Part shown: positions 16,618 through 25,117 of the stretch, one piece after another
Layout: every line of letters begins with the position of its first letter
Numbering within the stretch: position 1 is the stretch's first letter
Assembly: GCF_036250065.1 (NCBI RefSeq)
Contig: NZ_CP109199.1
Span: 8,216,329-8,280,328, forward strand
Reading direction: 5' to 3'
DNA length: 64,000 nt
Source: Micromonospora sp. NBC_01699
Lineage (GTDB): Bacteria; Actinomycetota; Actinomycetes; Mycobacteriales; Micromonosporaceae
Notes under the pieces: generated by a model
The model's input: only the letters and a program-made list of their open reading frames with translations
What the model was told of the DNA's origin: nothing
Databases searched by the model: none
Made by a program: the position numbers and the translations under genes

Positions 16618-17643
16618 TCAGCCCGGGCGTCGGAATCCGACGACGGGCATGACGTCGATGCTGCTCATCTTGACGAAATCGCCGGTGCGGGGGGCGTGCA
16701 CCATCAGGCCGTTGCCGACATACATGCCCATGTGGTGGAGGTCGCCGTAGAAGAACACCAGGTCGCCGGGGCGGGCCTGGGCGCGGGGAATGACCTTGCC
16801 CTCGGTCCACTGCTTTCCGGTGTGGTGGGTCAGGGAGACCCCGGCCTTGCCCCAGGCGAACTGGGTGAGACCGGAGCAGTCGAACGAGTTCGGCCCGTTG
16901 CTGGCCCACACGTACGGCTTGCCGATCTGGGCGCACGCGGTCTTCACCGCGGTACCCGCGGGACCCCCGATGTAGGTCGCGGGACAGGGCCCCTTGCGCA
17001 GCGCGCCACCGGCGGTGCTCGATCCGTACGCCGCCTGCCGCAACTGCTCCAGCCGCTTGATCTCCCCGTCGATCTGCTTGCGCTTGCCGGCCAGCTCGGT
17101 GTCCTGCTTCGTCTGCTGCGCGATCAACCCGTCGAGCTTCGCCTTTTCGGCGTTGAACTTGTCCCGGGCGGCGACCACTTCCGTGATCTGCTGCTGCTCC
17201 TCGCGGGCCAGCCGGTCGAGAAGCGTCAGCTGATCGGTGAGCATCATCGGGTCACCGCTGGCCAGCAACGCGTTCAGGGTGGATGACGGGCCGCTGCGGT
17301 AGTACCGGGAGGCGAGCTCGCCGACCCGCCCGAGGGCCATGTCGACCTGAAGTGCGAGCGGTTGGATCTTCCGCTTCAGCTCGTCGGACTTCTTCCGGTT
17401 GACGAGCAACTGGCTGTGGACCTTGTTGTACTCCTCGATGGTCGGCTCAAGCTGTTCCCACTGCTTGTCCATCTGCGTTTCGATCTCCTGCGGCGTGGGC
17501 GCCGCGTGCGCGATGGCGCCGGGCGCCAGGCCGACACAGACGGCCGTGGCGATTAGCAGCAGGCCGCGGAGCGTTCGCAGTGGCCTGACGTGAGGGGCGA
17601 TCGGCCGATCCGGCGAGCGGGACTGGGTGGGCGGGTTTGCCAC
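16618..17643 (-). CDS. NlpC/P60 peptidoglycan endopeptidase with coiled coil
   Basis: 341 residues from a GTG at 17643 with AAGGAG upstream. A signal peptide (~26-48, ending AIAHAAP) is followed by a long coiled coil (~50-215, IETQMDKQWEQLEPTIEEYN and HSQLLVNRKKSDELKRK), as in RipA-type hydrolases, then the NlpC/P60 domain: NSFDCSGLTQFAWGKAG (catalytic Cys), RPGDLVFFYGDLHHMGMYVG (catalytic His) and MVHAPRTGDFV. It should cleave D-Glu-mDAP stem-peptide bonds outside the membrane. Its promoter (17734-17775) is nearly identical to that of cas12m. Confidence 0.93.
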   Translation of the reverse strand: MANPPTQSRSPDRPIAPHVRPLRTLRGLLLIATAVCVGLAPGAIAHAAPTPQEIETQMDKQWEQLEPTIEEYNKVHSQLLVNRKKSDELKRKIQPLALQVDMALGRVGELASRYYRSGPSSTLNALLASGDPMMLTDQLTLLDRLAREEQQQITEVVAARDKFNAEKAKLDGLIAQQTKQDTELAGKRKQIDGEIKRLEQLRQAAYGSSTAGGALRKGPCPATYIGGPAGTAVKTACAQIGKPYVWASNGPNSFDCSGLTQFAWGKAGVSLTHHTGKQWTEGKVIPRAQARPGDLVFFYGDLHHMGMYVGNGLMVHAPRTGDFVKMSSIDVMPVVGFRRPG

Positions 17644-17733
17644 CAGTACGACTCCTTAATTGATTGACCGTCGGGGTGCCTCTCCGGGGGCTGAGGAGGG
17701 GGAGGCCGACGCCCCACAACCGGTCGATGCCCC

Positions 17734-17775
17734 ACATTAGGGAAGGGTCCACTCCGACGCAAGATAGGAGATAGC
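17734..17775 (-). promoter_or_regulatory. NlpC/P60 promoter with AGATAGGAGATAGC element
   Basis: On the minus strand TTGCGT (17762-17757), a 17-base spacer and TAATGT (17739-17734) form a sigma70-type promoter with ~85 nt of leader. Directly upstream and overlapping is GCTATCTCCTATCTTGC, containing a tandem TATCTCC/TATCTTG. The 25 bases 17751-17775 match 32465-32489 at 24 positions. Confidence 0.6.
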
Positions 17776-17934
17776 CTGCCCGGTATAGGAACACAGGGAC
17801 CCTTGGTGGTGGAGGTCGTTGTTAGTCGGGCCACGGGCCACGCGCTCGCTTGGGAGTGCGGGACCGCAGCGTCGAACCGAACCGATCCGCTGCTCTCCGG
17901 AGTCGACGAACACCCTGTTCGATCCAGCTGTCTC

Positions 17935-18558
17935 ATGCGCATCGCAGTCAATCCAAGCTTGCGTATGCGGCACCGCAAACGCCTCTGGACGGCGTTCGTC
18001 GTCCTGGCCGTGTTCATGCTGGTCGAAGGCGCGGCAGCCTTCTGGACCGGATCACTGGCGCTGCTGTCCGACGCCGGGCACATGTTCACCGACATGCAGG
18101 GCATCGGCATGGCGTTGGCGGCTCGAGGTCGTCGGCGACCTACTCGGCTCACTCGGGGTGATCGCCGCGGCCATCATCATCGCCACCACCGGGTGGCTGT
18201 ACGCCGACCTCGTCGTAGCGGTCGCGGTGGGCCGTTCATCCTCCCGCGCACCTGGTAACTGGGCCGGTCCGCGGTGCGGGTACTGGTACAGGCGGCACCG
18301 GAGCACCTCGACGTCGGCGAGGTCGAGACCCGGCTGCGGCAGGTGCCGGGCGTCACGGACGTCCACGACCTGCACGTGTGGACCCTGACCTCAGGCATGG
18401 ACGTGGTGTCGGCGCATCTCACCCTCGCCGAGGGAGCCGATTCGGCCACCGTGCTCGCCGACGCGCGCGAGCAACTGCATGAGGGTTTCGGCATTGACCA
18501 CGCCACCCTTCAGGTCGAGCCGCGCACCGCGGCGCAGGACTGCCAGGACTCCTGGTAA
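17935..18558 (+). pseudogene. CDF/CzcD-type cation efflux gene, deleted and frameshifted
   Basis: The start encodes a normal CDF N-terminus (LWTAFVVLAVFMLVEGAAAFW, LALLSDAGHMFTDMQGIG with the metal-binding DxxxD-type motif). It then jumps to EVVGDLLGSLGVIAAAIIIATTGW in another frame, losing helices 3-4 and the His-rich loop (about 70 residues), and shifts again before the cytoplasmic domain VRVLVQAAPEHLDVGEVETRL ... DLHVWTLTSGMDVVSAHLTL. It cannot make a working transporter. In metal islands such genes export Zn, Cd or Co. Confidence 0.85.
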
Positions 18559-18637
18559 CGGCCGGGAACTTCCCCGCAGTCCGCAACGACTACCCGTGGG
18601 CCACCCGTCCCCGCAGGTCACAGGAGTTGACGAAGAA

Positions 18638-19213
18638 ATGCGCCCGCTGCGCCGAGTCGTGGCCGTCCTCGCCGCCTGCGTGATCGCAGCGGTCATCGCA
18701 CCGTCCCCGGCCTGGGCACACAACTCGCTCCGCACGTCGACCCCCGCGAAAGGTGCGACCCTCGACGTGCCGCCGACGCAGGTGGTGTTGGAGTTCGCCG
18801 AGCGCCTGGACCCGCAGTTCACCACCATCGCCGTGACCACGGCGCGGGGGATGGCGGTCACCGTGGGCAAGCCGGTCGTCGACGGGGTACGCGGCACCCA
18901 GGCCCTGACCCAGCCGCTGGCCGCCGGCACATACACGGTGGCGTTCCGGGTCGTCTCAGTCGACGGCCACCCCGTACAGGGATCACAGGTTTTCACCCTC
19001 ACCGCCGCTGGCGTAACCCCGACAACCCCGACCCCCGCGTCAATTGCCGGGTCACCAACACCAACACCACCTGCTGCCGCCGTCACCGCAGCTGACAGCG
19101 CCACAGGCCGATCCGGCTCCGCGCTGGGATGGGGCCTCGGCGCCGCGGCACTGGTGGCCGCTGTCGGGGGCGCCGTCAGCGTCCTGCTGCGGCGCAGGAC
19201 CAGCCGGTCGTGA
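18638..19213 (+). CDS. copC: CopC domain copper-binding protein
   Basis: 191 residues. A signal peptide ends ...SPAWA-H, so the mature protein begins with His, the copper ligand typical of CopC and YcnI. The Ig-like CopC domain follows (STPAKGATLDVPPTQVVLEFAE, YTVAFRVVSVDGHPVQGSQVF with the conserved D-x-H), then a Thr/Pro linker, one C-terminal membrane helix (~165-183) and a basic tail. It should bind Cu(II) at the outer membrane face and pass it to CopD. Its stop overlaps the CopD start by GTGA. Confidence 0.92.
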   Translation: MRPLRRVVAVLAACVIAAVIAPSPAWAHNSLRTSTPAKGATLDVPPTQVVLEFAERLDPQFTTIAVTTARGMAVTVGKPVVDGVRGTQALTQPLAAGTYTVAFRVVSVDGHPVQGSQVFTLTAAGVTPTTPTPASIAGSPTPTPPAAAVTAADSATGRSGSALGWGLGAAALVAAVGGAVSVLLRRRTSRS

Positions 19214-21267
19214 CCAGGACAGCAGTCCACGGCTGGTGGCCGCGCGCGGTCGCGGGCATGGCGGTCGCGGGCGGCGTGATGGCCGCGTTGCTCTGGTACG
19301 GCGGCGCGGCCCGCCGTGAGTCCCTGCCCGGACTGGTCGACCCCGGGGCAGTCACCGTGTGGGCGGTGCCCGCCGCCCGGCTGGGCATGCAGGTGTTCGC
19401 GGTCGCGACGATCGGGCTCCTGCTCGCGGCAGTGCTGCTCTCACCTCGCAGCGACGCGGGCGGCCTGTCCGCGACCGGGTACCGGCGGGTCCGTGCCGCC
19501 GGCTGGGCCGCCTTGGCCTGGTGCCTGTCGTCCGTCGCCGCGCTGTGCTACACCCTGGCCGACCTCCTCGGAGTTCCCGTCGCCGACGCCGTCTCCATCA
19601 ACGCGGTGATCAATTTCGCGACCACGGTGGGACTCGGCCGCGCCCTCGGGCTGTCCGCGTGGCTCGCCGCGGTGATCTTCTTGCTCTGCCGCGCCGCCAT
19701 CACCCCGCGCGGTGCGACGACCGCCCTCGTCCTCGCGGTCGTCGCCGTCATGCCCCCGGTGTTCACCGGCCACGCCGCCGCGGCGAGTAACCACCAACTC
19801 GCCGTGTCCGGGCTGCTGTTGCACGTCGTCCCGGTAGCGGTCTGGGCCGGCGGGCTACTCGCCCTGGCCCTGACGAATCGGGCACCGACGGCGGCGCTGC
19901 CCGTCGCGGTACGCCGGTTCTCACCACTGGCGACCGTCTGCCTGGCCCTCGTCGGGGTATCCGGGCTCCTCTCGGCCTACGTCCGGCTGCCCGACCTCGG
20001 CACGCTCGTCGACACCCGCTACGGCCAACTCGTCCTGATCAAGGTGATCGCCCTGGTCGGGCTCGGCGCCGCCGGGTGGTGGCAGCGCCGGGCCGCGATG
20101 CCCGCCCTGAACGCGGGGGACCGCCTCCGGTTCGTCACCACCGCCACCGTCGAAGTGCTCCTGTTCGCCGCCGCCATCGGCACCGCCGTCGCCCTGTCCC
20201 GAACCCCGGCACCGGTCCAGGCGGCCGGCGAGGAAAGCATCGCCCAGGCGCTGCTCGGCTACCCGATGCCGGGCCCGCTGACCGCCGACGGTCTGCTCGG
20301 CGACTGGCTTCCGGAACCGTTGTCGATCGCCGCGGCCGTCATCGCCGCCGGCCTCTACCTGCGCGGCGTGTGGCGGCTGCACCGGCGCGGCGACACGTGG
20401 CCGCTGTCGCGGACCGTGGTGTTCCTGGCCGGCTGGGCGGTCATCGTCGTGGCCACCTCCGGCGGCGTCGCCCGGTACGCCCCGGTCCTGTTCAGCGTCC
20501 ACATGACCCAGCACCTGCTCCTGACCATGGTCGCCCCGATCCTGCTCGCCCTGTCCGGCCCGGTCACCCTGGCCCTGCGGGCACTACCCGCCTCGAAAGA
20601 CCCGCACTGGCCAGGCCCGAGGGAGTGGATCCAGGCCGCCCTGCACTCCCGGCCGGCGCGGGTGCTGACCCATCCGGTGGTCGCCCTGGCCCTCTACGTC
20701 GGCAGCCTCTACGCGATGTACTTCACCGGCCTCTACGAGATGGCGCTGCGTTCCCACGCCACCCACCTGATCGTCATGATCCACTTCGTCGCCACCGGCT
20801 ATCTCCTCTTCTGGGTGGTCATCGGCGTCGACCCCGCCCCCCGCCGCCCACCCCACCCTGTGCGGATGCTCCTCGTGCTGGTGGCGATGGTCCTGCACGC
20901 CTTCCTCGGCGTCGCCCTCATGCAGTCCCGCACCCTGGTTGCCGCGGACTGGTTCACCGCCCTGGCCCGACCCTGGGGCGACACCCCGCTGGACGACCAA
21001 CGCACCGCCGGTGGCATCGCCTGGTCCTTCGGGGAGATACCGACCCTGATCGTCCTGGCCGTTCTCCTGGTCCAGTGGATCCGCGCCGACGAACGCGAAC
21101 AGCGGCGCCTGGACCGCGCGGCCGACCGCGCGCAAGCCGAAGGCCACGAAGACGACGCCCTCGCCGCGTACAACACCATGCTCACCCGCCTCGCCCAACG
21201 CGACCAGGCGACCGCCGACCGCCAACCCGACGGCGCCCCCGAGACGCCACACCATGCGGATACCTGA
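19210..21267 (+). CDS. CopD-CtaG fusion copper transport/oxidase assembly protein
   Basis: 685 residues with a GTG start overlapping copC. The first ~330 residues form a CopD-type domain of about eight helices (VINFATTVGLGRALGLSAW, GHAAAASNHQLAVSGLLLHVV with His ligands). The second half is a caa3_CtaG domain (APVLFSVHMTQHLLLTMVAP, MYFTGLYEMALRSHATH, GYLLFWVVIGVDPAP, GGIAWSFGEIPTLIV). It likely moves copper across the membrane and delivers it to cytochrome oxidase. Such fusions are common in actinobacteria. A charged C-terminal tail of ~60 residues follows the last helix. Confidence 0.92.
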   Translation: MTRTAVHGWWPRAVAGMAVAGGVMAALLWYGGAARRESLPGLVDPGAVTVWAVPAARLGMQVFAVATIGLLLAAVLLSPRSDAGGLSATGYRRVRAAGWAALAWCLSSVAALCYTLADLLGVPVADAVSINAVINFATTVGLGRALGLSAWLAAVIFLLCRAAITPRGATTALVLAVVAVMPPVFTGHAAAASNHQLAVSGLLLHVVPVAVWAGGLLALALTNRAPTAALPVAVRRFSPLATVCLALVGVSGLLSAYVRLPDLGTLVDTRYGQLVLIKVIALVGLGAAGWWQRRAAMPALNAGDRLRFVTTATVEVLLFAAAIGTAVALSRTPAPVQAAGEESIAQALLGYPMPGPLTADGLLGDWLPEPLSIAAAVIAAGLYLRGVWRLHRRGDTWPLSRTVVFLAGWAVIVVATSGGVARYAPVLFSVHMTQHLLLTMVAPILLALSGPVTLALRALPASKDPHWPGPREWIQAALHSRPARVLTHPVVALALYVGSLYAMYFTGLYEMALRSHATHLIVMIHFVATGYLLFWVVIGVDPAPRRPPHPVRMLLVLVAMVLHAFLGVALMQSRTLVAADWFTALARPWGDTPLDDQRTAGGIAWSFGEIPTLIVLAVLLVQWIRADEREQRRLDRAADRAQAEGHEDDALAAYNTMLTRLAQRDQATADRQPDGAPETPHHADT

Positions 21268-21383
21268 CCCGACAAGGTCACCACTACGAGTGGGCCGGCA
21301 TGCTGCCGTGACACCGCGCAACGACAGGAGCGGGCAACCCTTCGCGGTCCGGCCGATGACCGGTTCGCGCAGGGGGTGACTTG

Positions 21384-21839
21384 ATGAGAATGTTGTACCG
21401 TGGCCGCATGCCGGCGCCCGTTGACCAGCCGCGCGCGCCCCACGAGGCACGCGCCCTGATCATCATGGTCGCCGCCCTGGCACTCGCGTGGCTGCACGGC
21501 GTGCAGTGCGCGGCCGGGTTGGTCAGTCCCGCCGTGGCAGCCACCGGCACCGCCATCACCGCCGTCAGCCACACCCCCGAAGTTGTCGACGTCGCCCAGC
21601 GGGGGGCGCCCGGTTCGGACCTCGCCGTGGCCGTTGACGTCGCCGACGGCCCGGACCACGGCAGCGGGACCGCGAGGACCGTCGGGGCATGCCTGCTCCT
21701 GCTGGTCCTCGCGTTTCTCCTCGTCAACCGCGAGACCAGGGGCTACGCCGCCGACGATCCCCGACCAGGGCCACGGCCCGGAGCACGACCGCGCCCGTCT
21801 CGGCCGGCGCTGTCCCAGCTGGGCATCCTGCGAACGTAG
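21384..21839 (+). CDS. Small membrane protein of the copper cluster
   Basis: 151 residues from ATG 21384 after a GGGGG stretch. One hydrophobic helix near residues 25-55 (ALIIMVAALALAWLHGVQCAAG) contains a His and a Cys, then a ~50-residue extracytoplasmic stretch, a second helix (VGACLLLLVLAFLLV) and a proline/arginine-rich cytoplasmic tail. It resembles short membrane proteins found in actinobacterial copper regions, but I cannot name a family with confidence. Confidence 0.65.
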   Translation: MRMLYRGRMPAPVDQPRAPHEARALIIMVAALALAWLHGVQCAAGLVSPAVAATGTAITAVSHTPEVVDVAQRGAPGSDLAVAVDVADGPDHGSGTARTVGACLLLLVLAFLLVNRETRGYAADDPRPGPRPGARPRPSRPALSQLGILRT

Positions 21840-22096
21840 AAGCCGGTTCCACGGCTCATTGCCACCCCTCCCTGGACAGCGGATGTCGTTGCCGCACCTA
21901 GGCGACGCCCGCGACACCCGGATGCACACGTAACCCCGCCCACGAGCCCGCCCGGATCGCGTTGAGCGGGTCCCCCTTGGGCACCCATCGAACCCATGAC
22001 ACGTCGGCCTGACGTGCCGTCCACGACGTCGTGCCGGCGCCGATGGCCCGTTGTGCCCTACCCGTGTGAACGCTCATGACCAAAGGCGGTCGAACC

Positions 22097-22324
22097 ATGC
22101 ACGAAGCCGTCACCTATCACCTGATCGTGTCCGGACTGAGCGGCGTCCTGGACGCGGTCAGCGTCAACGACACCCTCCAGGGCCTGCCAGGGGTGCATCA
22201 CGCCCACACCTCGGCCCGCACCGGGCGCTGTGTCGTCGACGCCGACCCCACGACCTGCGACCCCCAGCAGCTCGCCACCGCGCTGACGATCGCCGGCTAC
22301 CCGACGGAGGTAGAACACCCGTGA
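22097..22324 (+). CDS. HMA-like domain protein lacking the CxxC motif
   Basis: 75 residues (an ATG at 22076 would add 7). The ferredoxin-like HMA pattern is visible: YHLIVSGLSGVLDAVSVND, LPGVHHAHTSARTGRCVVDAD and QQLATALTIAGYPTEVE. The metal-binding loop, usually MTCxxC, reads GLSGVL, so the copper cysteines are gone; two other Cys remain at the centre. It may be a structural or inactive chaperone paralogue. It precedes ccsB by 7 bases, probably in one transcript. Confidence 0.65.
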   Translation: MHEAVTYHLIVSGLSGVLDAVSVNDTLQGLPGVHHAHTSARTGRCVVDADPTTCDPQQLATALTIAGYPTEVEHP

Positions 22325-22331
22325 CCCATCC

Positions 22332-23342
22332 ATGTCCGCCGGTGTCGACGCCGATCCGGATCTCGCGGTGATGGCCGGCCTGTCCGACCAGCTGCTGGTC
22401 GTCTCCATGGGCTGCTACCTGGTGGCTCTGGTCGCCCACGCCGCCACCTACGCCTGGAGCCTGCGCAACCCCGCACATCCCCGACCGGCCCAGCCGCGGC
22501 CCGCCCAGCTGGTGCGGGTCGGTGCCGGTCCGAAGGGTCCCGTCGTCGAGGCACCGCCCGTCGCGACGGCCGTCTGGCCGGGGCCTGTCGAGAGATGGTC
22601 CGGCTCGGTGGCGGCGACGGCCACCGTCGTGGCCGCCGTCGCCCAGTCGGGCGCCCTGATCGCCCGCGGTCTCGCCGCGCAACGCGTGCCGTGGGGCAAC
22701 ATGTACGAGTTCATCCTCGCCGTGACCCTCGCCGGCGTCATCGCGTGGCTGCTCGTGGCGAAACGGCGGCCCGAACTGCGCCCGCTTGGCCTCTACGTCA
22801 CGACCGCCGCGCTGATCCTGCTCGGCATCGCCGCCCTGCAGGTGTACACCCCGGCCGGTCCGCTCGTACCCGCCCTCAACTCCACCTGGCTGAAGATCCA
22901 CGTCAGCGCGGCGGCGATCTCCTCCGGGGTGTTCCTCCTCGGAGCCCTCACCGCGGCCGCGTACCTGATCGCCGCACGGCCCGACCGGGGGAGTAACAGT
23001 CTGCTCAGCACCCTGGCCGCCCGACTGCCGAGCCCACCGGAGCTGGAACGGCTGACGTTCCGGCTGCACGCGTTCGCGTTCCCGCTGTGGAGCTTCGCGG
23101 TGATCGCCGGGGCGATCTGGGCCGAGGCGTCCTGGGGCCGGTTCTGGGGCTGGGACCCGAAGGAGACCTGGGCGTTCATCTCCTGGGTCGTCTACGCCGG
23201 CTATCTGCACGCGAGGGCGACGGCGAGCGTCCGGCGCTCCACGACCGCGTGGCTCGCCATCGTCGGCTGGGCGACGATGATGTTCAACCTCTTCGCGGTG
23301 AACCTCGTCATCTCCGGCCTGCATTCCTACGCGGGCACATAG
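22332..23342 (+). CDS. ccsB: Cytochrome c biogenesis protein CcsB/ResC
   Basis: 336 residues, eight or so helices. The haem-handling WWD motif is present as WGRFWGWDPKETWAFISW, with flanking histidines in WLKIHVSAAAISSGVF and RLHAFAFPLWS. The N-terminus has an extra Pro-rich loop (NPAHPRPAQPRPAQ) after the first helix. The protein carries haem across the membrane for attachment to cytochrome c in System II. Its usual partners ResB and CcdA are not next to it, so in this island it is separated from the full pathway. Confidence 0.92.
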   Translation: MSAGVDADPDLAVMAGLSDQLLVVSMGCYLVALVAHAATYAWSLRNPAHPRPAQPRPAQLVRVGAGPKGPVVEAPPVATAVWPGPVERWSGSVAATATVVAAVAQSGALIARGLAAQRVPWGNMYEFILAVTLAGVIAWLLVAKRRPELRPLGLYVTTAALILLGIAALQVYTPAGPLVPALNSTWLKIHVSAAAISSGVFLLGALTAAAYLIAARPDRGSNSLLSTLAARLPSPPELERLTFRLHAFAFPLWSFAVIAGAIWAEASWGRFWGWDPKETWAFISWVVYAGYLHARATASVRRSTTAWLAIVGWATMMFNLFAVNLVISGLHSYAGT

Positions 23343-23528
23343 ACGCAGCCGCGCCCGAAGACTTTCGTCATCGTCGAACCCGCCCAGCGGCTTCCCGGCC
23401 CGCCCGGACCGCGCCGATCGCGGCTCTCCGGTCACCGGATCTTCCGCCCGTAGGCGCGAACGTCGCCCAGGGCCGCACCCGATCTGCACCATCACCGTCA
23501 CCCCATCCACGACGCGAAAGGGACCACC

Positions 23529-24188
23529 GTGAGTCCGAAGAGCAGCCGCCGTCAGCGCAAGGCCATCCCGGTACGCCCACCCCGGCCGTGGGGTGTCATC
23601 GCCCTCGTCACGGCCGTGGGTGTACTCGCGGTCACGATCATCAGCTACGCGGGCTTCGCTTCCTGGCGCGGAGCCCGACCGTGGTCCGACCGGCTCACCA
23701 CCATCGCCGGAGTCGTCGACTACGTCTCCCAGAAACCCGCCTGGTTGGACAGCGGCCACCGGTCCGGCCCGCTGACCTATGAGGTCACGCCGCCAGTCGG
23801 CGGCCAACACAACGGGGCTTGGCAGAATTGCGTCGGCGATGTCTACGACGCCCCGATCGCCAACGAACACGCCGTCCACAGCCTCGAACACGGCGCGGTC
23901 TGGATCACCCACCGTCCCGACCTACCGGCCGATCAGGTCACCGCTCTCGCCGCCCGGGTCACGGGCACCGAGTACATGCTGATGAGCCCGGTGGAGAACC
24001 TTTCCTCACCGATCACCCTCCAGGCATGGGGCTACCAGCTCAAGGTGGACTCCGCCGACGACGTGCAGATCACCGAGTTCATCAACGCCGCACGGATCAA
24101 CGCAGGTCTTGAGCAGGGCGCGGCGTGTTCCGGCGGGGTCACCGCGACGGGCACCACCCCGCGCGACCTCGACGGCCAGCAGCCGTGA
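23529..24188 (+). CDS. DUF3105 membrane-anchored protein
   Basis: 219 residues from GTG 23529 with GAAAGGGA upstream. One N-terminal helix (~22-44, GVIALVTAVGVLAVTIISY) precedes the DUF3105 domain, recognised by GGQHNGAWQNC, APIANEHAVHSLEHGAVWITHRP and EYMLMSPVENL. The His-rich HAVHSLEHG and the conserved Cys suggest metal or haem interaction outside the cell, but the family has no established biochemical role. Its position between ccsB and a YcnI protein ties it to copper or cytochrome functions. Confidence 0.85.
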   Translation: MSPKSSRRQRKAIPVRPPRPWGVIALVTAVGVLAVTIISYAGFASWRGARPWSDRLTTIAGVVDYVSQKPAWLDSGHRSGPLTYEVTPPVGGQHNGAWQNCVGDVYDAPIANEHAVHSLEHGAVWITHRPDLPADQVTALAARVTGTEYMLMSPVENLSSPITLQAWGYQLKVDSADDVQITEFINAARINAGLEQGAACSGGVTATGTTPRDLDGQQP

Positions 24189-24290
24189 CGCCGCCCCGGC
24201 GGGAACCATTCCCACCCCTGTCACCGACCAACGGTGCGTAACAGGCGTATCGGCGTTATCCAGCAGGGGTTCTTCAGGAGGAGGTCAGCA

Positions 24291-25010
24291 ATGCGTGTTT
24301 CTCACCTGCGTCGAGCCGTGATTGTCGGAGCCGTCACCGGGGCGACGGTGGGCATGCTCGCGGCGCCTGCCTGGGCGCACGTCGAGGTCAGCGCGGACAA
24401 TCCCCAAGCCGGGGCCCGCGATGTCACGGTCACCTTCGACGGCGAGGCCGAGTCCACCCGCTCCGGCATCGTCTCCGAACGCGTGATCCTGCCCGCGGGC
24501 ATCCGGCCCGAGGACGTCAGGCTGGCCAAGGCGCCGCCCGGCTGGAAGCTGGTGCCAGCCGCCGATGGGTACACCGTGGCCGGTAAGGCCCTGCCGGTCG
24601 GGGAGAACGCCGTGCACTCAATCGTCATCACGCACCTGCCCGCCGACGCCACTCAACTCGCCTTCAAGACCATCGAGACCTACGGCGACGGCAAGGTCTC
24701 CCGCTGGATCGGCGTCTCCGCCGCGGGCCAGCCGGAGCCGGACAACCCGGCGCCGGTGCTGAAGCTGAAGCCGGCGGCCCAGCCCGCGCCGACCTCCGCG
24801 GCACCGACCTCCGCGGCGGCGACACCCACGCAGGACAGCGCGCCGCCCACCGCCTCGGCCGACACCAGCCCGACTCCCACAGCAGCCGCGGGCCAGGACG
24901 ATGGACCACCTGTCGGCCTGTGGATCGCCCTCGCCAGCGTGGTCGTCATCGCCGCGGCCGCCGTGGGCCTGGTGATGTACCGCCGCCGGACGGGACGGAT
25001 GCGGACGTAG
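24291..25010 (+). CDS. YcnI-like copper-binding protein
   Basis: 239 residues, with AGGAGGAGG upstream of ATG 24291. The signal peptide ends ...APAWA-HVEV, leaving an N-terminal His as in YcnI/DUF1775 proteins, which bind Cu(II) through that residue. The domain continues HVEVSADNPQAGARDVTVTF, AKAPPGWKL and HLPADATQLAFKTIETYGDG. A Thr/Ala/Pro-rich linker (~165-205) and one membrane helix (~210-230) end in a basic tail. With CopC and CopD-CtaG it forms a surface copper relay. Confidence 0.9.
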   Translation: MRVSHLRRAVIVGAVTGATVGMLAAPAWAHVEVSADNPQAGARDVTVTFDGEAESTRSGIVSERVILPAGIRPEDVRLAKAPPGWKLVPAADGYTVAGKALPVGENAVHSIVITHLPADATQLAFKTIETYGDGKVSRWIGVSAAGQPEPDNPAPVLKLKPAAQPAPTSAAPTSAAATPTQDSAPPTASADTSPTPTAAAGQDDGPPVGLWIALASVVVIAAAAVGLVMYRRRTGRMRT

Positions 25011-25117
25011 CAACACCCCACCCGGGGAGCATCGCGGTCGCCGGGGAACCGGCGTCACACCGACCTGTCGCGGGTCGCTGGCACTGCCCGCGACGGTTCG
25101 GTGCCCCGAGGGGATAC

